From: Staphylococcus sp.
GTDB lineage: Bacteria; Bacteroidota; Bacteroidia; Bacteroidales; Muribaculaceae
NCBI GenBank assembly: GCA_023665865.1
Contig: JAMPDC010000001.1
Coordinates: 1,510,637-1,574,636 of the forward strand
DNA length: 64,000 nucleotides
Direction: 5' to 3'
Made by a program: the position numbers and the translations under genes. The notes under the pieces were generated by a model. That model was not told the origin of the DNA and did no database searches. It saw nothing but the letters and a program-made list of their open reading frames with translations. Below, piece by piece: positions 15,383 to 24,383 of this stretch; positions within the stretch are counted from its first letter, which is position 1; every line of letters begins with the position of its first letter.

Positions 15383-18300
15383 ATGAAAGTCAAACCGCTC
15401 GTCGCCGCGATCCTCATCACTGCCACCTCACTTCTGACCTATGCCGGAAGCGGGGTGCGCCCGCATCACTACAGTCCGTCCGGGACCTCGGCGGTCGCCG
15501 TCGATGGCACCTCCCGCTTCAACCGTGCGCTCTATGGCGCCCACACAGGCTTCCACATGGAGTGTTCCGACATGACTGAGTTCGGGATCTATCTTCCACA
15601 CATGGGAGGCAATCTGAGACTGACACTTCCGGAGGGGAAATGCACGGCAATCTATACCCCCGGCCGCATGGACTACAAGCAGGGAGGTGTCGAGGTCGAG
15701 GCTCAGGTGATGCGCAGCGAAGACATGGCGCTCTGGCGGCTGACAAATACGTCCGGGAAGAGCGTGACGATACCGGTGCGCTTCGGAGGTGTAGCCGACA
15801 AGGGATTCTCGCGCAACGGTGACCTCGGCGTCGACGACCCGACATGTTTCGACCTGAAGCCGGAATATTGCGAGGGAAACATCTATGAGGTCGACAAAGA
15901 TGTCGTCACCATCGAATATGGCCGTAAGCAACGGTCAACGCTGACCCTCGTCATCCCCGCCGACAACCATACGATCACCGATCTCCCGACCTACGAGGGG
16001 ATGATCACACTCAAGCCCGGCGAAAGCAAATATATCGCGCTCTTTCCGGCCGGATCAAACGCCGCAGCAGTCTCCGTCGAAGCTCTCATGGAGCGGGCGG
16101 AGAAGGAGCGGGCGGAGATAGCCTCGTCGGTCAGCTTCTCCACTCCAGCCGGATGGCTCAACCCGCTTGGAGGAGCATTGGCGATAGCGGCCGACGGAAT
16201 CTGGAGCGGACAGGCGTGGCTCCACGGATCAATCGGCTGGCGCACACCTCACCTCGGTTGGCGCGGAGCCTATACGGGTGATGCAATAGGCCGTCATGAC
16301 CGCGCACTGACCCATTTCCTGACCTACGCCGACAATCAGATCACTGACATCCCTCCCGTCTACCCACATCCGCGCCAGGACTCTACACTCAACCTCGCCC
16401 GGGCCGAGAAGCGCTGGGGCACACCGATGTATAGCGACGGTTACATCTGCCGGCGACCGGGAAAGAAGAATGAGATGTCGCACTACGACATGAACCTCGT
16501 CTATGTCGATGCTATGCTGCGCCATTTCCGCCACACGGCCGACACTGCCGCCATGCGCAGGCTATTTCCCGTGATCAAACGTCATCTTGCCTGGGAAAAA
16601 CGCAATTTCGACCCTGACGGCGACCATCTCTATGACGCATATTGCTGCATCTGGGCGAGCGACGCCCTCTACTACAGCGGAGGTGCCGTCACCCACTCAT
16701 CAGCCTACAATCTTTTTGCCAACAGACTCACCGCCCGCATAGCCGAGCTGCTCGGTGAAGATCCCACACCCTATCTCGCCGAGGCCGACGGCATCGCCGC
16801 CGCCATCGACAGCATACTTTGGATGGCCGACAGAGGCCACTGGGCTGAGTATCGTGACGCGGGCGGTCACCGGCGTCTCCATCCCGGCGCCGCTCTGTGG
16901 ACCATATATCATGCCATTGACTCGGAAATAGCCGATGAGTTCAAAGCATACGCAGCCACCTGCTATGTCGACCGTGAGATACCCCACATTCCGGTTGAAG
17001 GCGAAGGTGTGGAGGAAGGACTGTTCACGCTGTCGACCACAAACTGGAAACCATATTCGTGGAGTATCAACAATGTGGCCATCGCCGAGGTCATGCACAC
17101 GGCCCTTGCCTATTGGCAGGCCGGACGCGCGGACGAAGCCTACCGCCTTATGGAGAGCGTGGCCGCCGATAATATGTATCTCGGAGCCTCTCCGCTCAAT
17201 TTCGGTCAGATCAGCCACTATGACGCGGCCCGTGGAGAGTGTTACCGCGACTTCGCAGACCCGATCGGAGTGTGGAGCCGAGCGTTGACTGAGGGGCTCT
17301 TCGGAGTGCGTCCCGACATGCTCGCGCAGCAACCTACCGTAAGGCTCGTGCCCGGTTTCCCCTCATGGTGGACAGAGGCGGAGATCTCGCTGCCAGACAT
17401 AAGCTACACCTTCAAGCGCGAAGGCTCAAGACTGCACTATACGATCGACAACCGTTACAGCTCTGACCCGAATCTCGAACTGACCGTGGCTGCCAAAGGC
17501 GTGGCTTCGGTGAAAGTCAACGGACAGGAAGCGAAGTGGCATCCTGCCGGGAACTCAATCGGCACACCACGCATCGTCGTTGACGCCGGCAACGCCAGAC
17601 ATCTCGACATCGAGATCGTGGAGAGCGATAAGTTCATCCCGTCGTCCACAGGCCGTGTCCGTATGGAGGGTCCGGTGAAATTCAGCGAGATGACCGACGG
17701 CACTCTCGCCTATTGGGAAGTTGAAACCGGCGAATTGCCAAAGTCCGCCATACCCTCGCCCGGATTTGACGACGTCAACAGTGCCCTTTGCTCGCCGGTA
17801 GACCTCAGCGGATACTATAACGCAGCCGTGACCGACATCTTCCGCAACGAGTATCTCTCCCCCCGTCCTGCCGTCACCACCCTGCAGTTGCCCAAACAGG
17901 GCATAGGAGAGTGGTGTCATCCACAGCTCACAGCCGACATCGACGACTCGGGGCTGCGCAGACATCTCGCCTCGACAGGCGGACTCCTCGAGACCGAAGC
18001 GGGAGTAAACTTCAAGCTCCCGGCCGAGGGACGCAACATAGCCTTCACATCTCTCTGGGACAACTATCCCGACAGTATCCGCATAGGGCTTCAAGGCCAC
18101 GCCTCACATCTCTATCTGCTTATGGCAGGATCGACCAACCACATGCAGTGGGGAGTGGACAACGGTGTGGTCCGTGTGCGCTACGCCGACGGGACAGAAG
18201 AAACGACACCTCTCGTCAACCCTCACAACTGGGCGCCGATAGAACTCGACTTTTACCACGACGACCATGCCTTTGCCATGGCTCCTGGCACCCTGCCCCC

Positions 18301-18517
18301 CTACAGAGTACACCTTGAGAGCGGACACGCGAGCCGGCGGCTCGGCGACGAGCTTGGAATCACCGGAGCAGGTGACCGCTACATCAAGGGTGGAGCCGGA
18401 ATCATGCTCGACATACCGGCGGATCCCGAACGCGAACTGTCGTCACTCACCATTGAAACACTCTCGGGCGATGTGGTCATCGGACTGATGGGTCTCAGCC
18501 TCCAACGCCCGCTATAG
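15383..18517 (+). CDS. DUF4450-type large secreted protein, glycosidase-like
   Basis: A 1044-residue protein with signal peptide MKVKPLVAAILITATSLLTYA. The N-terminus (RFNRALYGAHTGFHMECSDM near 45-64) matches my memory of DUF4450. The middle part (about 270-660) has (alpha/alpha)6-type features, e.g. HYDMNLVYVDAMLRHFRHT and LYDAYCCIWASDALYYSGG. The C-terminal 300 residues look like beta-sandwich carbohydrate-binding modules. Activity is unknown. It lies 18 bp after the preceding glycosidase and 27 bp before GH106, so it very probably acts on the same pectic glycan. Confidence 0.7.
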   Translation: MKVKPLVAAILITATSLLTYAGSGVRPHHYSPSGTSAVAVDGTSRFNRALYGAHTGFHMECSDMTEFGIYLPHMGGNLRLTLPEGKCTAIYTPGRMDYKQGGVEVEAQVMRSEDMALWRLTNTSGKSVTIPVRFGGVADKGFSRNGDLGVDDPTCFDLKPEYCEGNIYEVDKDVVTIEYGRKQRSTLTLVIPADNHTITDLPTYEGMITLKPGESKYIALFPAGSNAAAVSVEALMERAEKERAEIASSVSFSTPAGWLNPLGGALAIAADGIWSGQAWLHGSIGWRTPHLGWRGAYTGDAIGRHDRALTHFLTYADNQITDIPPVYPHPRQDSTLNLARAEKRWGTPMYSDGYICRRPGKKNEMSHYDMNLVYVDAMLRHFRHTADTAAMRRLFPVIKRHLAWEKRNFDPDGDHLYDAYCCIWASDALYYSGGAVTHSSAYNLFANRLTARIAELLGEDPTPYLAEADGIAAAIDSILWMADRGHWAEYRDAGGHRRLHPGAALWTIYHAIDSEIADEFKAYAATCYVDREIPHIPVEGEGVEEGLFTLSTTNWKPYSWSINNVAIAEVMHTALAYWQAGRADEAYRLMESVAADNMYLGASPLNFGQISHYDAARGECYRDFADPIGVWSRALTEGLFGVRPDMLAQQPTVRLVPGFPSWWTEAEISLPDISYTFKREGSRLHYTIDNRYSSDPNLELTVAAKGVASVKVNGQEAKWHPAGNSIGTPRIVVDAGNARHLDIEIVESDKFIPSSTGRVRMEGPVKFSEMTDGTLAYWEVETGELPKSAIPSPGFDDVNSALCSPVDLSGYYNAAVTDIFRNEYLSPRPAVTTLQLPKQGIGEWCHPQLTADIDDSGLRRHLASTGGLLETEAGVNFKLPAEGRNIAFTSLWDNYPDSIRIGLQGHASHLYLLMAGSTNHMQWGVDNGVVRVRYADGTEETTPLVNPHNWAPIELDFYHDDHAFAMAPGTLPPYRVHLESGHASRRLGDELGITGAGDRYIKGGAGIMLDIPADPERELSSLTIETLSGDVVIGLMGLSLQRPL

Positions 18518-18544
18518 AACCAACAACAATCATCACTACCTCCA

Positions 18545-21337
18545 ATGCGAAAACTAATACTAACCGCCATATCGCTGCTTGCGGCGGCTTTCCAACCAAT
18601 AGCCGGAACTGATGTCACCGACTGGTATCCGATCGTTACCGAAAACCGGCCCTTCGTCCGCTGGTGGTGGCTCGGAAGTGCCGTCGACTCCATAGGTCTG
18701 ACCTATAACCTTGAGCAATTTGCCGGCAAGGGACTCGGAGGTGTCGAGATCACCCCGATCTATGGTGTCAAGGGCAACGAGGTCAACGACATAGACTTTC
18801 TCTCGCCCGGATGGATGCAGATGCTCGGCCACACGATAGCCGAAGGTGACCGCCTCGGCCTGCAGATCGACATGAACAACGGCACCGGCTGGCCTTTCGG
18901 CGGTCCGGAAGTAGGGATCGAACACAGTGCCCGCAAGCTCGTGGTCGAGAAATGGGACGCAGCTCCCGGCAAACGTTTCACCGCCAAGATCGTCCCCTCC
19001 GACAAGCGGCAACGCCCGGTGGCAACCCTCCAGTCCATCATCGCAGTCAACGGTAAGAAGCGCGCCATCCTCACCGACAAACTCAACCGTGACACCATCC
19101 TCAACTGGAAGGCCCCCTCAGGCGAGGGGGAGTGGACTATCTACGGTATCTTCTGCGGACGCACACTCCAGAAAGTCAAGCGTGCAGCGCCGGGGGGCGT
19201 AGGTCTCGTGGTCAACCACTATGACAGTGTCGCCGTCAACCGGTATCTCGACCGCTTCGACAAAGCCTTTGCGGAGTCAGGATGCCGTGTGCCCGACACA
19301 TTTTTCAATGACTCCTATGAAGTCTACGGTGCGGACTGGACAGACAATTTCCCCGAAGAGTTCCACCGTGACCACGGCTACAGCCTTGAGCTCTACATGC
19401 CTGAATTTCTCGCCGAGGATAAGCACGACGAGCTCCGCTCACGCATAGTCCACGACTACCGTCAGACTCTCGGACGCCTCTTGCAGGAAAACTTCACCAA
19501 TGTGTGGAGCCGGCGCGCACATGCTCTGGGCGCCCGCATCCGCAACCAGAGCCACGGATCGCCAGCCAACATCATCGACCTCTATGCGGCTGTCGACATT
19601 CCCGAATGTGAATCATTCGGGCAGACCACCTTCAATATCCCCGGACTCAACCAGGACGGCCCCACACGCCCGAGCGACGCAGACCCGGCAGTGCTGAAAT
19701 TTGCCTCATCCGCAGCCCATCTCACCGGCAAGCGTCTCACTTCAGCCGAGACATTGACGTGGCTCACCGAACATTTCCGCACCTCCCTCTCCCGCTGCAA
19801 GCCGGAGCTTGACCAGATGTTCTGTTCGGGTGTCAACCACGTCTATTTCCACGGCGCACCCTATTCGCCCAAGGGGGTTGACTTCCCCGGATGGATGTTC
19901 TATGCATCGATCAACATGTCGCCCACCAACAGCATCTGGCGCGATGCCGACGCCCTCTTCAGCTACATCTCCCGCTGCCAGGCCTTTCTCACGGCCGGAA
20001 CTCCCGACAATGACTTTCTACTCTACTTTCCCATCGATGAGGTGTGGCAACGACAAGGTGGACGCCCCTATATGATGTTTGAGATCCACCGCATGGACGA
20101 GCGTATGCCCGACATCAAAGGTGCCGTCCACGAGATCATTGACGCCGGCTATGACTCCGACTATCTCTCGGACTCACTCCTGATGCGCCTCAAGACCGGG
20201 ACAGAGGGGCGCATCGTAGCCGATGGTGGTGCCGAATACGGAGCCATCATTGTCCCGCCGACACGCACCATGTCGCCCTCGACTCTCCGACAGCTGCTCA
20301 AACTGGCCGATGAGGGTGCCACAATAGTATTCGCTGGCAAGATCCCATCGGATGTGGCCGGACTTTCAGACCTTGAGAGACGACGTGGAGAGCTTGCATC
20401 ACTCGCCGTCGGTCTGCCGGCCGTCGACTCAGTCCCGAGTGTCACATCAAGAGGCAAGGGACGCATCATCACCGCCCCCGACATCACCACCGCGCTTCCC
20501 CTCATCGGCTGCGAGCCGGAGACCATGCGCTCGGAAGAGGGTCTCTCAGCCATCCGTCGCCGCAACGAGGCAGGAGGCTACAACTACTTCATCGCCAACC
20601 TCACCGACCGTGAGTGTGATTCGTGGGTCAAACTCGGCCGCCAGGCTGTCAGCGCGGAGATTTTCGATCCGCTCAACGGAATCTCCGGCCTTGCAAAGAC
20701 CCGATCCTCGCGCAGCGGCACCACAGAGGTGCGTCTGCAACTCGCACCGGGACAATCATTGCTGCTCAAGACCTTCCCCGAACGCCACGACGAGCTGACG
20801 CCCTGGAAATACATCGAGTCAAAAGGCTCACCAATCGAATTCAAGGATGGTTGGGCCATCACGTTTCTTCAGAGCGAACCGGCCATCGACGGCACCTTTG
20901 CCATTGACAGCCTCGCCCCGTGGACCGAGCTGGCAACCGAGGCGGCCAAAGTCAATTTCGGCACTGGACGCTACACTATCGAGTTTGATCTGCCGGAGGC
21001 AGCCGATGCCGACGACTGGCTCCTCGATCTCGGAGATGTCCGCGAAAGTGCAGAGGTCAGTGTCAACGGCCAGCCGGCCGGCAAAGCATGGGCCGTCCCC
21101 TTCACCCTCCGTATCGGCCATCTGCTCCATCCGGGCAGCAACAGCCTCACGATCGACGTGACCAACATCCAGGCAAACCGTATCGCCGACTATGAGAGAC
21201 GCGGAGTGGAGTGGCGCATCTTCAAGGACGCCAACATAGCCTCGGTCACCAATGCTAAAGTCTTCACCTTCGGAGACTGGCCCACCCTGCCCGCAGGTCT
21301 CAACTCCACCGTCCGGCTCATCCCCCTGAAGTATTGA
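18545..21337 (+). CDS. GH106 alpha-L-rhamnosidase
   Basis: A 930-residue protein with signal peptide (residues 1-21). The N-terminal motif FVRWWWLGSAVD, followed by GLGGVEITPIYG and IDMNNGTGWPFGGP, is characteristic of GH106, a Ca-dependent inverting alpha-L-rhamnosidase TIM barrel. The C-terminus carries a jelly-roll (ESAEVSVNGQPAGKAWAVPF, DVTNIQANRIADYER) as in BT0986-type enzymes. It should remove L-rhamnose from pectic oligosaccharides in the periplasm and works beside GH105, which removes the unsaturated uronic acid. Length is normal for the family. Confidence 0.9.
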   Translation: MRKLILTAISLLAAAFQPIAGTDVTDWYPIVTENRPFVRWWWLGSAVDSIGLTYNLEQFAGKGLGGVEITPIYGVKGNEVNDIDFLSPGWMQMLGHTIAEGDRLGLQIDMNNGTGWPFGGPEVGIEHSARKLVVEKWDAAPGKRFTAKIVPSDKRQRPVATLQSIIAVNGKKRAILTDKLNRDTILNWKAPSGEGEWTIYGIFCGRTLQKVKRAAPGGVGLVVNHYDSVAVNRYLDRFDKAFAESGCRVPDTFFNDSYEVYGADWTDNFPEEFHRDHGYSLELYMPEFLAEDKHDELRSRIVHDYRQTLGRLLQENFTNVWSRRAHALGARIRNQSHGSPANIIDLYAAVDIPECESFGQTTFNIPGLNQDGPTRPSDADPAVLKFASSAAHLTGKRLTSAETLTWLTEHFRTSLSRCKPELDQMFCSGVNHVYFHGAPYSPKGVDFPGWMFYASINMSPTNSIWRDADALFSYISRCQAFLTAGTPDNDFLLYFPIDEVWQRQGGRPYMMFEIHRMDERMPDIKGAVHEIIDAGYDSDYLSDSLLMRLKTGTEGRIVADGGAEYGAIIVPPTRTMSPSTLRQLLKLADEGATIVFAGKIPSDVAGLSDLERRRGELASLAVGLPAVDSVPSVTSRGKGRIITAPDITTALPLIGCEPETMRSEEGLSAIRRRNEAGGYNYFIANLTDRECDSWVKLGRQAVSAEIFDPLNGISGLAKTRSSRSGTTEVRLQLAPGQSLLLKTFPERHDELTPWKYIESKGSPIEFKDGWAITFLQSEPAIDGTFAIDSLAPWTELATEAAKVNFGTGRYTIEFDLPEAADADDWLLDLGDVRESAEVSVNGQPAGKAWAVPFTLRIGHLLHPGSNSLTIDVTNIQANRIADYERRGVEWRIFKDANIASVTNAKVFTFGDWPTLPAGLNSTVRLIPLKY

Positions 21338-21358
21338 TCAATCACACCAATCAGCAAT

Positions 21359-22504
21359 ATGAAAAAAACATTTCTACTCGCCATCGCCCTGCTCATGGGG
21401 CTCCCGGCCTTTGCAGCCAAGAACTCATCATCCGAAAGTATACCTCCACGCCAGGAGACTCTGAAGACACTCATCAAGGTCAACGACCACTATCTTAAAA
21501 AGCATCCCGATCCTCTCGTCGGCATACCCTACTACTCGCGCAAGAAGGTCTATGAGGCCAATATCTGGACCCGTGCCGTCTATTTCGAGGGACTTATGGC
21601 TCTCTATTCCATCTATCCCGACAACCGCTACTATGACTACGCTTACGATTGGGGCGAGGGCTTCAAATGGGGTATGAGACGCGACGACACCACGACCCGC
21701 AATGCCGACAATTATTGCTGCGGACAGACCTATGTGGATCTCTACCGTCTCACACCCGAGCCAAAGATGCTCACCAAGACAAAGGCTTGCATGAACATGC
21801 TCATCAATACTCCGCAAGTCGACGACTGGACCTGGATCGACGCCATACAGATGGGTATGCCTCTTCTGGTGAAGATGAGCGCACTCACCGGCGATCCTCG
21901 CTACAGCGAGAAGGCTTTCAAGATGTATGAATGGTCACGAAACACTCTCGCCGGCGGTCTATTCAACGAGAAAGAGGGACTATGGTGGCGCGACAAGGAT
22001 TTCGTTCCCCCCTACACCGAGCCTAACGGTAAAAACTGCTACTGGTCGCGCGGCAACGGTTGGGTTGTGGCCGCACTCGTGCGTGTGCTCAGCGAACTCC
22101 CGGCCGACGCACCTCACCGCGACCTCTACATCAAGGACCTCAAAGCCATGTGTGAGGCAGCCCTTAAATGCCAGCGTGAGGACGGTTTCTGGAATGTCAG
22201 CCTCCATGATGACAGCAATTTCGGTGGCAAGGAACTGACAGGAACCGCTCTGTTTGTCTATGGTATGGCCTGGGGTATCAACAACGGTATCCTTGACCGC
22301 GAGACATATCTCCCCGCCCTCACCCGCGCATGGAACGCAATGGTAAATGATGCCGTGCATCCCGACGGCTATCTCGGTTATGTCCAGGGAACAGGTAAGG
22401 AACCGAAGGACGGACAGCCTGTGGCCTATGATTCCAAACCCGACTTCGACGACTACGGTACCGGCTGCTTCCTCCTCGCTGGCTCAGAAGTCTACAAACT
22501 ATAA
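21359..22504 (+). CDS. GH105 unsaturated rhamnogalacturonyl hydrolase
   Basis: A 381-residue (alpha/alpha)6-barrel enzyme with signal peptide (cleavage about FAA-20). Motifs: ANIWTRAVYFEGLMALY, DNYCCGQTYVDLY, WTWIDAIQMGMPLL with the probable catalytic Asp161, CYWSRGNGWVVAALVRVL. GH105 removes 4,5-unsaturated galacturonate (or glucuronate) from oligosaccharides left by rhamnogalacturonan lyases, by hydrating the double bond. It ends the operon and is followed by a 28-bp palindrome. No lyase gene is in the window, so the partner lyase must be elsewhere. Confidence 0.92.
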   Translation: MKKTFLLAIALLMGLPAFAAKNSSSESIPPRQETLKTLIKVNDHYLKKHPDPLVGIPYYSRKKVYEANIWTRAVYFEGLMALYSIYPDNRYYDYAYDWGEGFKWGMRRDDTTTRNADNYCCGQTYVDLYRLTPEPKMLTKTKACMNMLINTPQVDDWTWIDAIQMGMPLLVKMSALTGDPRYSEKAFKMYEWSRNTLAGGLFNEKEGLWWRDKDFVPPYTEPNGKNCYWSRGNGWVVAALVRVLSELPADAPHRDLYIKDLKAMCEAALKCQREDGFWNVSLHDDSNFGGKELTGTALFVYGMAWGINNGILDRETYLPALTRAWNAMVNDAVHPDGYLGYVQGTGKEPKDGQPVAYDSKPDFDDYGTGCFLLAGSEVYKL

Positions 22505-22530
22505 TCGGATAACCGGCCGGTTATCCGATT
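22503..22530. terminator. 28-bp perfect palindrome after the GH105 gene
   Basis: AATCGGATAACCGG and its exact complement CCGGTTATCCGATT abut with no loop, starting within the stop codon of the GH105 gene. As RNA it would fold to a strong hairpin, but no T-run follows. It could be a terminator/processing signal or a protein-binding palindrome. Confidence 0.55.
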
Positions 22531-22572
22531 ATCCGATCTAACTCCTATTCTTAGATTTGATTCTATTTCCGA

Positions 22573-22660
22573 GACAATTTTAGATCTTAATATATGATGA
22601 GTTTAGCAAGTTTAATTGGCTTGCAGAGAAAAAACGTCTGAAGAAAGATCTAAAATTGTC
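22573..22660. repeat. 16-bp inverted repeat around a small remnant frame
   Basis: GACAATTTTAGATCTT (22573-22588) is perfectly complementary to AAGATCTAAAATTGTC (22645-22660). Between and across them a short lysine-rich frame runs to TAG at 22682-22684 (for example ...WLAEKKRLKKDLK...). It may be the remnant of a mobile element or of a former toxin-antitoxin gene. No full gene is present. Confidence 0.6.
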
Positions 22661-22708
22661 AGGAAAGAGATCAAAAATTTCTTAGATGTTCGTCAGTAGA
22701 CATGTGAA

Positions 22709-22981
22709 TTAGCCAAATAACTCCGAATGAGAGCCAAGGCGCAGCACCCCGATTTGATTCTCAGTTTCGTCAATCCAAATCAGCAGAAAATCGCCTTCGA
22801 CATGACATTCCATGCAATCTTTATAATCCCCCTTCAACATGTGAGGGTTATATTCTTTTGGAATCGGAATCTCATCACGTAACATCTTTAATATTTCCAC
22901 AACCTTCTCCATCTTCTTTGGTTGATTGCGGAATCTCTTGGCATCCTTTTTATATTGACTTGAAAAACGAAGAACTTTCAT
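22709..22981 (-). CDS. YafQ-type mRNA interferase toxin
   Basis: This 90-residue RelE-superfamily toxin aligns by eye with YafQ: PHMLKGDYKDCMECHVEGD, LLIWID and LRLGSHSELFG. All catalytic positions of YafQ are retained (His of NPHML, His and Asp of CHVEGD, His of GSHSELF), so it should cleave mRNA at the ribosome. It overlaps the antitoxin stop by 4 bp and is translated from the same transcript. It may also help repress the operon as a complex with the antitoxin. Confidence 0.88.
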   Translation of the reverse strand: MKVLRFSSQYKKDAKRFRNQPKKMEKVVEILKMLRDEIPIPKEYNPHMLKGDYKDCMECHVEGDFLLIWIDETENQIGVLRLGSHSELFG

Positions 22982-23229
22982 AAGCCCATAGACTTATACA
23001 TAGCTTCTACACTCGACACATCGAGTTCATCTTGCAGTTTTCCGGACTTCGCTTCTGCAATAGCAGCCCGTGTGGTTTCGTTAGGCTCTGAATATGCCAA
23101 ATCCAACAGAGCACACTCTACAAAATTATTAAGACTGCGATTCTGCTTACGTGCCATTTTCTTTAAACGCTCGATGAGCTCCACAGGCAAGCGGAAACTC
23201 TGAGCTTTTTTCTGTATTGCTATATCCAT
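22978..23229 (-). CDS. Antitoxin of the YafQ-type pair (ribbon-helix-helix)
   Basis: With the ATG at 23229 it has 83 residues: MDIAIQKKAQSFRLPVELIE opens a ribbon-helix-helix DNA-binding domain, followed by a helix MARKQNRSLNNFVECALLDL and an acidic tail that should wrap the toxin. A TTG at 23250 also opens the frame but lies inside the -7 box, so it is rejected as start. The protein neutralises the downstream toxin and probably autoregulates the operon. Confidence 0.82.
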   Translation of the reverse strand: MDIAIQKKAQSFRLPVELIERLKKMARKQNRSLNNFVECALLDLAYSEPNETTRAAIAEAKSGKLQDELDVSSVEAMYKSMGL

Positions 23230-23247
23230 TATGAATTCTTTTGTGTG

Positions 23248-23279
23248 CAAAAATAATACATTTGTATTACAATAACAAG
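23248..23279 (-). promoter_or_regulatory. Promoter of the YafQ-type toxin-antitoxin operon
   Basis: On the minus strand CTTG (23279-23276), 20 nt, TATTTTTG (23255-23248), giving initiation near 23240 and a very short leader before the ATG at 23229. An RHH operator is expected to overlap it. Confidence 0.7.
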
Positions 23280-23312
23280 GAATGAGGTTCTTTTGATCAA
23301 CTGCTACGGATA

Positions 23313-23355
23313 TAAAAAGAATCAGCCTCGCAATCCGGTCGGGATTGCAAGGCTG
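23313..23355 (-). terminator. Terminator of the initiator tRNA gene
   Basis: On the minus strand CAGCC-TT-GCAATCC, a 5-nt loop, GGATTGC-GA-GGCTG, then ATTCTTTTT. It begins about 10 nt after the tRNA 3' end. Confidence 0.85.
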
Positions 23356-23365
23356 TCGGTTTTAG

Positions 23366-23437
<72 letters not shown>

Positions 23438-23454
23438 ATGTCATTTTCGTGGTG

Positions 23455-23486
23455 CAAAGGTAGGAACTTTTATTGGCGCCACCAAA
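23455..23486 (-). promoter_or_regulatory. Promoter of the initiator tRNA gene
   Basis: On the minus strand TTTG (23486-23483), 20 nt, TACCTTTG (23462-23455): a perfect match to the consensus, the same -7 octamer as the SRP RNA gene. Confidence 0.88.
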
Positions 23487-23620
23487 TTTTAGGACACATT
23501 TTAGTGTTAAATTTTGCTAACACCGACTTTGTTGCTTGCAAAATGCGGGTTTCGGACGTTATAAGTTTAGGGAAAATCAATTTTCATCACCCCGAGGAGG
23601 GATTTTCACAGCTTATTTCG

Positions 23621-23628
23621 TACTTTTG
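23621..23628 (+). promoter_or_regulatory. -7 box upstream of the rhomboid pair
   Basis: TACTTTTG lies only 6 nt before the first possible ATG (23634). No TTTG partner is present at the usual distance. Initiation near 23635 would make that ATG leaderless, which favours ATG 23664. Confidence 0.5.
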
Positions 23629-23663
23629 CACTTATGCTAAACAGAAGTTCATTTTTCTCACAG

Positions 23664-24383
23664 ATGCCGCCGGTCACAAAAAATCTGATTATCATCAACC
23701 TGATAGTCTGGCTGGCGATGTTCATATTGCCGTCACGCCTTGGAGTTAGCCTTGAGAGCTTTGGTGGCCTCCACTACTTCACTGCGCCCGACTTCAATCC
23801 GGCACAGTTGCTGACCTACATGTTCATGCACGACACCGGAGGTTTCGCGCACATATTTTTCAACATGTTCACCCTGTTCATGTTCGGCATGACCATCGAG
23901 CGCGCTCTCGGCAGCCAGCGCTTCCTGTTCTACTACATCTCCTGTGGTGTCGGCGCAGCCCTTATCCAGGAACTGACCTGGGCATTGACGTGGGAAGACA
24001 CTTTCGTGCGTCTTTTCGCCAATCAGAACCACATCGACTTTCCGGAAGCGAGAGAATTCATGTCGACAGCGCTCGGCCACAACTTCACCTCCCAGTTTCT
24101 CAACAGCTTCATCACCGTGGGCGCCTCGGGTGCCATCTACGGTATCCTGCTCGCCTTCGGCATGCTCTTCCCCAACCAGACAGTCTATCTCTACTTCGCC
24201 GTCCCCGTCAAGGCCAAATGGATGGTGATCGGTTGGGGTGCCATCGAGCTGCTCATCGGACTGAGCGAGGCCGCAGGCAAGCCTGACGGCATAGCCCACT
24301 TCGCCCATCTCGGGGGAATGATATTCGGCTTCCTGATCATCCTCTACTGGAAAAAGAAAGGCACCTTCAATGGCAGTTATTGA
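23664..24383 (+). CDS. Rhomboid family intramembrane serine protease (first of two)
   Basis: With ATG 23664 it has 239 residues; the ATG at 23634 would add 10 but would be nearly leaderless. Six transmembrane segments are evident. The catalytic serine is Ser155 in VGASGAIYG, with His215 in AHFAHLGG; His63 and Asn67 (HIFFNM) are the oxyanion-side residues. It should cleave membrane-spanning substrates in the inner membrane. Its 3' end overlaps the second rhomboid gene by 14 bp. Substrates cannot be read from sequence. Confidence 0.88.
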   Translation: MPPVTKNLIIINLIVWLAMFILPSRLGVSLESFGGLHYFTAPDFNPAQLLTYMFMHDTGGFAHIFFNMFTLFMFGMTIERALGSQRFLFYYISCGVGAALIQELTWALTWEDTFVRLFANQNHIDFPEAREFMSTALGHNFTSQFLNSFITVGASGAIYGILLAFGMLFPNQTVYLYFAVPVKAKWMVIGWGAIELLIGLSEAAGKPDGIAHFAHLGGMIFGFLIILYWKKKGTFNGSY

